Source of the DNA: Acidimicrobiia bacterium
GTDB taxonomy: Bacteria > Actinomycetota > Acidimicrobiia > IMCC26256 > JAGNEX01
Length of the DNA: 64,000 nucleotides
Reading direction: 5' to 3'
Assembly: GCA_020637365.1 (NCBI GenBank)
Contig: JACJWE010000001.1
Span: forward strand, 1,084,001-1,148,000
How positions within the stretch are numbered: position 1 is the stretch's first letter; each line of letters starts with the position of its first letter. Made by a program: the position numbers and the translations under genes. Positions 55,799 to 64,000 of the stretch are shown piece by piece. The notes below the pieces were generated by a model. That model had not been told where the DNA came from and ran no database searches. It saw only the letters and a list, made by a program, of their open reading frames with translations.

Positions 55799-56559
55799 GA
55801 CTCCTCCCCCTCCACGCCGATACCTTGCACGGTGGTGGGTGTGGCCTCCCTCATGGGCTCCGATATCGGAGCGATCCTCGAGCGGGCCTGCGTGTTCGAC
55901 GTCGATCCGCCATCGCGTTCCGCTGGCGGTGAGCCATCCCCGGTGTCTTCGGTCCGGGGTGGTCCCGGTTGCTGAGGTGTCCAGTCGTAGAAGTCATAGG
56001 ACTCCCAAACGGGAGGTGAATGATCGCCGACCGGCGGCATCTGGTACCACCGCCGGCTCAGCACGACGCTGACGACGGTGCCTTGATCCGAGAAGTCGTC
56101 AGCGATATAGGCCGCCGTCGCGGGCCACATATCCGCGTTCTCGTCGAGCCGGACCCGTTCCTCCCACTTCTGCCAGTGATAGCCGTTGAAATGTCCGATA
56201 AAAGGATCTTCGCGCGGCGGCTGCCAGGTGGCGACGCTTCCGTCGGCGAAGGTCACGGTGGCCTGGACCATCACAACCTCGCGCGGCGGATTCGGAGAGA
56301 ACACGACCCAACTCTGGTCGAGCCCGAACGCGTGTACGCCGGGTTCGACCGCCTCGACGACCTTGGTTCGAAGGTGGGATCCGGGCGGCATCGACCAACC
56401 GATCGTCGCCACAATCCACCAGGCGACGAACAGGGTGATGAACGCTCGACCGGCCGGCCGACCGACCAGACCGACTCGACTCGACGGCCGTTCGCTTTGC
56501 GCATCTGGATCGCTGGCGGCCGCCTCATCGGGCCCCGTTGAACCCATGTTGTTACTCAC
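55795..56559 (-). CDS. Single-TM partner protein of the HTTM gene
   Basis: It has 254 residues. Polar 35 residues, one TM (AFITLFVAWWIVATIGWSMP), then a soluble, probably extracytoplasmic domain with SWVVFSPNPPREVVMVQATVTFADGS and YHWQKWEERVRLD, and a Ser/Pro-rich tail. Proteins with this FSPNPP pattern commonly accompany HTTM genes in actinobacteria, so the two probably form a membrane complex. No catalytic motif was recognised. ATGA overlap with the HTTM gene indicates coupling. Confidence 0.8.
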   Translation of the reverse strand: MSNNMGSTGPDEAAASDPDAQSERPSSRVGLVGRPAGRAFITLFVAWWIVATIGWSMPPGSHLRTKVVEAVEPGVHAFGLDQSWVVFSPNPPREVVMVQATVTFADGSVATWQPPREDPFIGHFNGYHWQKWEERVRLDENADMWPATAAYIADDFSDQGTVVSVVLSRRWYQMPPVGDHSPPVWESYDFYDWTPQQPGPPRTEDTGDGSPPAERDGGSTSNTQARSRIAPISEPMREATPTTVQGIGVEGEES

Positions 56560-56666
56560 GGGTCTTATCGTAGAGGGTCGCTACCACTTGATAAACGACC
56601 ATGGCCATACGCACACATGTTTGGGTGGTCCACCACAACGGTGCATCGTTTAGCAACAATGCAGGC

Positions 56667-59193
56667 ATGTCAGGTTCACATCTCGATTTCGCTCGCGAAG
56701 TTCTCGACACCCCGGTGTCCGACGAAATGCGCGACAGCTTCCTCGCCTACTCGCTTTCGGTGATCACGTCCCGGGCGCTGCCCGACGTGCGTGACGGCCT
56801 CAAACCAGTGCAGCGCCGGATCCTGTATGGCCTCGCCGAAAACGGCATGCGACCGAACTCACCACATAAGAAATCGGCCCGCGTGGTCGGCGATGTCATG
56901 GGTAAGTACCACCCGCACGGCGACTCGGCCATCTACGACGCGCTGGTGCGTATGGCGCAAGACTTTTCGATGAGGATCCCCGTCGTCGACGGTCACGGCA
57001 ACTTCGGATCGCACGAAGATCCGCCCGCGGCGATGCGGTACACCGAATGTCGCATGGCGCCAGCTGCGCTCGACATGGTCGGCGAACTCGACGAGGACAC
57101 CGTTGAGTGGCGCGACAACTTCGACGGCGAGGAACAGGAACCGGCGTACCTTCCCGCACGTCTACCCAACCTCATCGTCAACGGATCCTCCGGCATCGCG
57201 GTTGGAATGGCCACAAATATGGCCCCTCACAACCTCAAAGAGACCGTCTCCGCGCTCAAACTGGTACTCGACAACCCTGAGACATCGGTGCACGCGATCA
57301 TGCGCCGCCTCAAAGGTCCCGATTTTCCGACCGGTGGCGCGTTCATCAAGACACCAGATCTCATCGAGATCTACACCACCGGACGCGGCAGTATCCGAGT
57401 ACGAGCCAAAGCGACGACAGGCCAGGTCAGCGGGCGACGCCAGGGCATCACGGTTACCGAACTCCCTTACGGCGTCGGCCCAGAGCGAGTGATCACGCGA
57501 ATCAACTCGCTGGTTGAGGCGGGCAAACTTACCGGTGTCGCGGCGGTCACCGACCTGAGCGACCGCAAGCACGGCCTCCAGATCGTGATCGAATGTAAGA
57601 CCGGCGTCAACGCCAATGCGCTACTCGGCGAGCTGTATCGCCAGACGCCCCTGGAAGATAGCTTTTCGGTCAATAACGTCGTGCTGGTCGAGGGTCGGCC
57701 GACGACGCTTGGCATCCGCGACCTGATGCGCCACTACATCGACCACAGGCTGGACGTCGTCACCCGCCGGACCGAGTTTCGCCTTCGTCGTGCCCGAGAA
57801 CGCGAGCACATCCTCGAAGGCTTAGTGATCGCTGTCGACAACATCGACGAAGTGGTCAGAATCATCCGTGGTTCAAAGGACACGCCCCAGGCGCGTGAAC
57901 GGCTGATCGAACGGTTCTCCTTCTCAGAGATCCAAGCCAATCACGTCCTCGAGATGCCGCTCCGTCGTTTGACCGCCCTCGAAGTCGACAAACTCCGAGC
58001 TGAGTTGACCGAGATCCGGGCGTTGATCGCCGACCTTCTCGATATCCTCGACCGTCCCGAGCGGCGACGCGAGATCGTTGGCGACGAACTCGACGAGGTC
58101 GCGCGCGCACACGGCGACGCTCGTCGCACAGCGATTCTGGACAGTGATGACGCCGTCATCGAGACCACCAGCCTCGAAATTGCAGATGAGGCGTGTGTGA
58201 TCGAATTGTCCTCGACGAATTACCTTGGGCGCCGATCCGACGACCCATGGACTCGGGCTCCGGCACGCAATGATCTGGTCACAGCCAAGGCCGGAACCAC
58301 GACCCGGGGTCCGGTGTGGGCGCTTTCGAGTCGGGGCATCTGTTATCCGATCGAAGCGGTGGAGATCCCAGAAATACAAGGCCGGAGTCGTGGCGGCAAA
58401 GTGACTGAAATTTTTGATCTGGCCCGCGGCGAACGCCTCGTCAATGTCGTTGGCATCTTCGACCTCGGCCTGACCCAGGATGAAGATGGTCAACTCGCCG
58501 ATTCCGGTGAACGGCTGGTGACGGTGGTCACAAGGGCAGGGGTCATCAAGCGCCTCACCGCGCTCGAACTGGCAGAGACCAAGTCCGGAGCTGAGTTCAT
58601 TGCACTCAAAGATGGAGACCGGGTCGTCGCTGCATTCGCGGCACCTCACGATGCTGCGGTGGCGATCGTTTCTTCCGATGCGCAGCTCCTGCGCACGTCG
58701 ACTGAGCAGGTTCGGCCGCAGGGGCGCAGTGCTGGCGGCATGGCCGGCATGAAACTCAAAGACTCTGCGTCGGTTATCGCTGCTGGCCGCATCGATCCCG
58801 ATGATGTGGTCATGACCGTCACCGACCAGGGCGGGGTCAAACTGACCGACGCGACTGACTTTCCGGCAAAGGGTCGGGCGACGGGTGGGGTGAGGATCAC
58901 CCGATTCAAGAAGGACGAACAGGCCGTGGTGCTCGCGCGTGGGACCGAGGGTGGGTTTGGCAGCATCTACCGTCGGCAGCGATCTCCTCGACTCGGGCTC
59001 CGAGGTGGCCCGTGTCGATGAACCGAGCACTAAACGCGACGCGCTAGCGTCCGTACCGGACGCTCCTATGAAGCACTCGGTTGGCTACGGCAATAACGGA
59101 CGAGACATGCCCCAACACCAGCGCTGGGGCAGCGAGAGCACTCACGATCAGGTTTTCCGGCCTATTGACCAAGGACGAGGAACGGGTGGATAA
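56667..59193 (+). CDS. parC: ParC, topoisomerase IV subunit A, actinobacterial type (one frameshift near the 3' end)
   Basis: Type IIA topoisomerase breakage-reunion subunit. The catalytic Tyr is in AAMRYTECRM and the quinolone region in HPHGDSAIYDALVRMA. The overall wording matches Streptomyces ParC better than GyrA. Six-bladed C-terminal repeats follow. Read as given, it ends at 59021 after a run of out-of-frame residues. Removing one G from 58949-58951 lets it continue through STVGSDLLDSGSEVARVDEPSTKRDALA to a TAA at 59191-59193, overlapping the parE GTG by eight bases (841 residues). The start is ATG 56667 (MSGSHLDFA). Confidence 0.9.
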
Positions 59194-61231
59194 CGAAACG
59201 ACGCTGCTCCCCGCAGACCCAGAACTACGACGCGCCGAGTTTGACGGTGCTCGAGGGGCTCGACGCGGTCCGCAAGCGCCCGGGTATGTACATCGGGTCG
59301 ACGGACAGCCGCGGGCTGGTGCACCTGGTTTGGGAGATCCTCGACAACGCCATCGATGAGGCGACCGCCGGTTATTGCGACAAGATCGACGTCGAAGTCT
59401 TTGAGGATGGATCGGTGCAGGTGAGCGATAACGGCCGCGGCATCCCCGTCGATATTCAACCCGAAACCGGCCTGTCAGGACTCGAGCTTGTGCTCACCAA
59501 ACTGCACGCTGGAGGCAAGTTCGGCGGGGGCGCCTACGGTGCTTCCGGGGGCCTCCACGGTGTCGGGGCATCGGTCGTGAACGCTCTGTCCTCGAAGCTT
59601 GTCGCTGAGGTCGACCGCGATGGAGCGACCCACCGTTTGGCCTTTCAACGCGGCGTTCCGGGACGCTTCGCCAAGAACGGCCGATTCCGCAAGACCAATG
59701 AGTTGGAGCGTTCGGGTCGGCTCCCCAAGACGGTCACCGGCACCCGAGTGCGCTTCTGGCCCGATCCAGAGATCTTTCCTGCTGGCACCACCATCGATGT
59801 CAGCCAGGTGCGCGAACGCATCCGCCAACGGTGCTTTCTCGTACCCGGTCTCACGGTGGTACTCACCTACGCGGGCGGCGAAGGGCCGGTCACCGAGACA
59901 TTCCACTCCAAAACGGTCTGGTCGATTTTGTCGACTACCTCACGACCGGTGACGGCATTACCGACGTGTTGGCCTTCGATGGCGAAGAGTCATTCACCGA
60001 GACGGTGCCCGTCGTTCGCGACGGCACCCTGCACTCAGAGGAGGTGCAACGCAGTTGCAGAGTTCGCGTGGCGCTGCGCTGGACCGCCGACTGGGACAGC
60101 CGGGTCGTGTCGTTCGTCAATACGGTGCCCACACCCAAAGGTGGTTCGCACGTCGCCGGATTTGATCGTGCGTTGACCAGGGTCGTTAACGAGGCGCTTC
60201 GCGAGTCTCGGACCCTCAAGGACAAAGATGAGAACGTCGTTCGCGATGACGTTCAAGAGGGTCTGGTGGCGGTGGTTCTGGTGAATCTCGAAGAACCCCA
60301 GTTTGAGGGGCAGACCAAAGAAATCTTGGGAACCGCAGCGGCACAGTCGATCACGTATTCCGTCGTCGCTGACGGCTTGCGGTCGTGGTTTGGGGGCGCC
60401 GGCAAGAAGGTGCACATCAAACGTGCACTCGACAAGGTGGCGGCCTCTGCCAAGGCTCGTCAAGCCGCACGTCAGCGCCGCGACACGATGCGAAAAAAGA
60501 ACGCGCTGGCGAGCGGATCACTCCCGACCAAGCTGGCGGATTGTCGCCGTCACGGGGAGGCCGCAGAGCTGCTGATCGTTGAAGGTGACTCGGCCGCAGG
60601 ACCTGCAAAAAAGGGCCGCGATTCGGAGTTCCAGGCGATCCTGCCGATTCGAGGAAAGATTGTCAACGCCGCCAAGGCCACCACCAAACAGGTGCTCGAA
60701 AATGCGGAATGCACCTCGATCTTCAGTGCCGTTGGCGCAGGATCTGGGCGTGAGTTCGACCTCGACTCGATACGCTACGGCCGCGTGATCATCCTGGTCG
60801 ACGCCGATGTCGACGGCAGTCACATCCGCTGTCTTCTGCTGACATTGCTCTATCGCTACATGCGTCCACTTCTCGAAGATGGGCGCGTTTTTGCGGCGAT
60901 GCCACCCTTGCACGCCATAAAGGTCCGCGGAGGCGCCGAGTACTACACCTACACCGAAGACGAACGCCGCGAAAAAGAAGCCGAACTCATCAAGGCTGGC
61001 AAGAAGATCACGGGGATGAGCCGATTCAAGGGACTTGGTGAGATGAACGTTGACGAACTCGCCAACACCACCCTCGACCCAACATCGCGGACACTTCGCC
61101 GGATCACCATCGACGACGCTGCAGACGCTGCGCACATGATCGATATCTTGATGGGCAATGATGTCGCGCCCCGCAAAGCGTTCATCGTCGAGAACTCGCA
61201 GCTTCTTGCCGCCGATGCCCTGGACATCTAG
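59186..61231 (+). CDS. parE: ParE, topoisomerase IV subunit B, actinobacterial type (two compensating frameshifts)
   Basis: ATPase subunit. Order: GHKL ATPase (WEILDNAIDEA; GGKFGGGAYGASGGLHGVGAS), transducer, then TOPRIM (EGDSAAGPAKKGRD; DADVDGSHIRCLLLTL) and the conserved end RFKGLGEMNVDELANTTLDP. The C run 59209-59212 has one base too many and the A run 59910-59913 one too few. Correction gives 681 residues, beginning at GTG 59186 and reading NYDAPSLTVLEGLDAVRKRPGMY. Text similarity is to Streptomyces ParE. The parC stop overlaps the start, and the LigD-like gene begins on the last base of the parE stop. Confidence 0.92.
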
Positions 61232-62146
61232 TGCCACAAAAGGTGACGGTCGAGATCGGCGGCAACCAGGTAACGCTTAGCAACCTTGACAAGGTGCTGT
61301 ATCCGCTGAGCGACACCACCAAGGCCGAAGTCATCGACTATTACTCGCGGATTGCGCCGACGATGCTGGCCTACCTCGCGGACCGTCCCGTCACGATGAG
61401 GCGCTTTCCCAACGGCGTTGAAGAAGATGGGTTTTTTCAAAAGCGATGCCCGTCACATCGACCTTCTTTCGTCGAGACGCTCGCGGTGCCCGGCCACAGT
61501 CGCGAACCCGACGGCGTACTGGAGTACTGCGGTATCTCAGGAGCCGCTGGCCTGATCTGGGCAGCAAACCTGGCCGCACTGGAACTCCATGTCAACCTCG
61601 CCCGAATGCCTCGTATAGGCAACCCTGACTGGCTTGTCTTCGACCTGGATCCGGGGGCACCGGCAGGCATCTTGGAGTGTGCAGATGTCGCGTTGACCGC
61701 GAGGGATGCTCGACGCTCTGGGGCTCAAGAGTTGGGTCAAAACATCGGGTAAGGCGGGGCTCCATGTGTTGGTCCCCGTGACCGACGCTACGACCTATGA
61801 CGACACCAAACCGTTCGCGGAAGCGGTAGCCAACACGCTCGAGACCGCCCTGCCCGAGAAGGTCACCGCGACGATGACCAAGACACAGCGCCGCGGGCGG
61901 GTCTTTATCGATTGGTCGCAAAACACCACACGCAAGACGACCGTGTGCGCCTATTCGCTCCGGTCGACGCCAACACCCTTGGTCTCGACACCGGTGACCT
62001 GGGATGAGGTCACACAAGCATTCAGCGATATGTCGCCAGACTTGTTGCGTTTCGGTCCCTCAGATGTGCTCGACCGGGTCGAGCGGCTCGGCGACTTGTT
62101 CGCCGACGCTCGCTCGACCCCTCAGACGTTGCCAACCGTTCGCTGA
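61231..62146 (+). CDS. LigD-type primase/polymerase domain protein (stand-alone, one frameshift)
   Basis: Archaeo-eukaryotic-primase family polymerase of bacterial non-homologous end joining, which adds or fills nucleotides at breaks. Metal and catalytic features: VFDLDPG, VKTSGKAGLHVLVP and FIDWSQNTTRKT; N-terminal LSNLDKVLYP is also typical. The G run 61703-61705 has one extra base; correction gives 304 residues. There is no ligase or nuclease domain, so it is a split PolDom as in some mycobacteria. GTG shares its first base with the parE stop. Confidence 0.9.
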
Positions 62147-62188
62147 TATTGGTTGTCGACCGCCCCGAGGCCAGCTCGACGGTCGGCA

Positions 62189-62407
62189 TTACGCGGACAG
62201 CAACACCTGGTCGGGAATAGCGCTGTGCCCTGGGGGTGGTTCGGGAGCACCATCGAAATCGTGATCTTCGTCCAGCCACCCACAGCCAGCGCAGAAACCC
62301 GGTGCGGTCGGATCGTCGACAAAACTCAAACACGCATGGTAGGAGGCGATGTAGACAACGTTGTCCGCTTCGATCTTGTCCGCTTGGATCGTTGCACCTG
62401 TGGTCAT
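62189..62407 (-). CDS. CGW mini-protein 1 (72 residues, putative CCCH zinc site)
   Basis: Not recognised. From Met 62407, preceded by TTGGAGAAAGAAC as ribosome site, it encodes a short protein with C-x2-F-x6-P-x-F-C-x2-C-G-W-x4-H (HACLSFVDDPTAPGFCAGCG, then WLDEDH). The same motif with identical spacing occurs in the other mini-protein at 63499-63735. Three Cys and one His at fixed spacing suggest zinc binding. It is transcribed from its own leader downstream of Ku on the same strand, about 110 bases apart, and ends convergent with the LigD-type gene. Confidence 0.72.
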   Translation of the reverse strand: MTTGATIQADKIEADNVVYIASYHACLSFVDDPTAPGFCAGCGWLDEDHDFDGAPEPPPGHSAIPDQVLLSA

Positions 62408-62515
62408 GTTCTTTCTCCAAGTGTCGTGCCGGGCGTTGAGCACCGGCGAACGTTTGTTGCCATCACCCTACGAACTGGGTGTGACAACGAAACCTTGGAG
62501 CGACGTTCCGAGTCC

Positions 62516-63362
62516 TCAGTGAGCGACCGCCGACGACGTCGTTTCCGCGTCGGGGGCGACCGCGTTTGGCCCGCCGTTTGCAGCCTTTGACGCAGCGATC
62601 GACGCTTCGAGGGCTGCCATCAAATCGATGACCTTGCCTTTGTCATCGTCGCCTGGAGCGGCCGGAACGATCGTCTCACCGGCACGCTTGCGTTCGATGA
62701 GCGCGAGGACCTGATCTCGATACTGATCGCCATAAACGTCTGGATTCCAAGGAACGGTCATCGAATCGAGCAGTTGGACGGCCATGGTCTCTTCGGCAGA
62801 GGACGGCATCGTCGATTCTTCGTCCTGCCACGCCGGAACCCTGAGCACTTCGTCGGCGAAGCGAAGCGTCTCCAAACACAACACGCCATCTTTGGGGCGG
62901 ATGGCCGCCAAATACTCTTTGGTTCGCATGATGATTCGGCCAATCGCAACCTTTTGCTGGCTCTCCATCGTGGTGAGCAACAGCCGGTAGGCCTTGTCGG
63001 TCGGACCGGTCGGCGTGAGGTAGTACGGCTGTTCAAAATAGATCGGATCGATATCGCTTAAGTCGACGAAGGCTTCGATCTCGACCGTATGTGAGGCTTT
63101 GGGCGCAAGGGCCGCAATCTCATCGGGTTCGATCAAGACGAACTCGCCGGGCAGCACCTCGTAGCCCTTCTTGATGTCCTTATGCGCGATCTCTTCACCC
63201 GTGGCCTCGACCACTCGCTTCATCCGTACCCTCGAACCGCTCTCGGCGTCGAGCTGGGTGAAGCGAACATCGTGGCTGCGGACCGCGCTGGACAGTCGAA
63301 TTGGTATGTTGACCAGACCAAAACTGATCGATCCTGTCCAAATGGCGCGGCGCTGCAGGCAC
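62516..63362 (-). CDS. ku: Ku, DNA-end-binding protein (start region disturbed by a probable indel)
   Basis: Homodimeric Ku that binds DNA ends and recruits LigD. The beta-barrel core is clear: AIWTGSISFGLVNIPIRL, VRFTQLDAESG, KDIKKGYEVLPGEFVLIEPDE, DPIYFEQPYYLTP and LRFADEVLRVP. A helical C-terminus with a low-complexity tail follows. The first visible Met lies too late and cuts off about 45 residues. The frame before AIWTG has no ATG, but GTG at 63362-63360 preceded by AGGAG would start the protein if one base of the GC run at about 63345-63355 is extra (281 residues). Ku on the minus strand faces away from the ligase gene. Confidence 0.9.
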
Positions 63363-63498
63363 TCGGCTCGGCTCCTCGCCTCATATGCGGCCGACGCACT
63401 CGACCGATGGCTTCATCCTACCGACCCGCCAATTTCCCAACAGCCGTCTTGGAAGCATCCGACTCTCCGGGCGAATGACAATGATGTAAGTTACCGGT

Positions 63499-63735
63499 AT
63501 GCAATTCGACCTACCCCAGCACGCATCCCAGCCAACATCCGGCGCTCACTCTGGTTTTGTGCCCACCGCATTCGCAGGCGGCAGTGATGACGCTGCTCGG
63601 TGCAGCAACTTTTTGGCCAATGCTGAGTTTCCCGAGTTTTGTGAGCGTTGCGGCTGGTTCGAACACGAACACGCGAGCAACGCCAGCGCACGAGCGCACA
63701 TACCTGCGCTGTTGCCGCTCCGCAAAGCCTCGTGA
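63499..63735 (+). CDS. CGW mini-protein 2 (78 residues, putative CCCH zinc site)
   Basis: Not recognised. The motif CSNFLANAEFPEFCERCGWF followed by EHEH matches mini-protein 1 position by position (C, F, P, F, C, C, G, W, H). The N-terminal 35 residues are Gln/Ser/Ala/Gly-rich and probably disordered; the C-terminus is Ala-rich. It lies divergent from Ku and its stop is in frame with the ligase gene that begins 27 bases later, so it is probably co-transcribed with the ligase. Confidence 0.72.
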   Translation: MQFDLPQHASQPTSGAHSGFVPTAFAGGSDDAARCSNFLANAEFPEFCERCGWFEHEHASNASARAHIPALLPLRKAS

Positions 63736-63762
63736 ACCATCCTTTGCCTCCCCATCGACACG

Positions 63763-64000
63763 ATGGAGGCAAAGGTTTCTGTCGCGCCACCGACGGCGGG
63801 AAGCTGGGCGTTTGAACCCAAGTGGGATGGCTTTCGTGCGGTGATGTGGTCCGCTCCGGACCCTCATATCGATAGCCGGTCACAAAAACCGCTCCTCCGA
63901 TATTTTCCAGAGCTCGCGCCAGCGCTGGACCAACTTCCCGCCGGCACCGTGCTCGATGGCGAGATCTTCATCCGCACAGATGATCGGCTCGATTTCGATC
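63763..64000 (+). CDS. ATP-dependent DNA ligase, LigD/LigC type (partial, N-terminal part)
   Basis: Nucleotidyltransferase domain of an ATP-dependent ligase, cut by the right edge. The adenylated Lys is in FEPKWDGFRAV near residue 20, preceded by TAGSWA. RSQKPLLRYFPEL and GTVLDGEIFI (motif III-like) follow. The start ATG at 63763 is the first in frame after the stop of the CGW mini-protein. It completes the end-joining set with Ku and the stand-alone polymerase. Confidence 0.9.
   Translation, partial: MEAKVSVAPPTAGSWAFEPKWDGFRAVMWSAPDPHIDSRSQKPLLRYFPELAPALDQLPAGTVLDGEIFIRTDDRLDFD

Noticed and set aside
56667..61231. Calling the pair GyrA/GyrB
   Set aside because: Sequence wording, the short B subunit and gene order fit actinobacterial ParC/ParE better; a tree with both types would settle it.

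Overview
The window is a contiguous piece of a high-GC (about 60 % by eye) actinobacterial chromosome. The best guess is a member of the class Acidimicrobiia. The grounds are a canonical division/cell-wall (dcw) cluster with an actinobacterial MraZ control region, a MurE carrying the meso-diaminopimelate motif DNPR, a ParC/ParE pair of the Streptomyces type, a PimB-like glycosyltransferase cluster, DUF3040, and a Ku/LigD end-joining locus. The assignment is inferred from gene families, not from a marker-gene tree. I saw no tRNA, rRNA, CRISPR array, phage, plasmid or insertion sequence; this is core chromosome.

Layout. (1) 1-12,006, minus strand: mraZ, rsmH, ftsL-like, ftsI, murE, murF, mraY, murD, ftsW and murG (cut by the window edge). 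These genes make peptidoglycan precursors and the septal synthase, and from rsmH to murG every junction overlaps. A phased array of MraZ boxes lies upstream of mraZ. (2) 12,788-17,294, plus strand: MoxR ATPase, DUF58 protein and a TgpA-like transglutaminase in one overlapping operon. (3) 17,691-26,591: DUF3040, Nudix, polyprenol-phosphate mannosyltransferase, TesB, PdxH, GlpK, an AlaC-type aminotransferase, a luciferase-like flavin oxidoreductase and a ROK kinase. (4) 26,588-29,383: an envelope-lipid type cluster (SRPBCC protein, membrane protein, PimB-like GT4). (5) 29,554-37,991: NAD kinase, a coiled-coil NYN-domain protein, a 974-residue zinc-ribbon/disordered/two-TM protein coupled to trpD, and a membrane protein. 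(6) 38,131-38,505: RNase P RNA. (7) 38,634-56,559: ClC transporter, phosphatase, SGNH hydrolase, amidase, lipoproteins, HD protein, acyl-CoA dehydrogenase, M18 peptidase, GlcD-like oxidase, crotonase, sugar epimerase, HTTM protein and its partner. (8) 56,667-64,000: parC, parE, LigD-type primase/polymerase, Ku and the start of an ATP-dependent DNA ligase. Interleaved here are two tiny proteins that share an identically spaced C..F..P.FC..CGW....H motif.

An important caveat: at least 15, probably 16, single-base indels break otherwise well-conserved genes (ftsL, ftsI, moxR, DUF58, tgpA, tesB, glpK, parC, parE, ligD, Ku). Most fall in short homopolymer or GC runs. Correcting each one restores the expected family sequence, a length divisible by three and, in several cases, a stop/start overlap with the next gene. 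I therefore treat them as sequence errors rather than pseudogenes and give corrected gene limits.

The most interesting undescribed element is the pair of CGW mini-proteins embedded in the Ku/LigD locus. Next come the 974-residue protein behind trpD, the Tat-like N-terminus of FtsI, and the inverted repeat between mraZ and rsmH.
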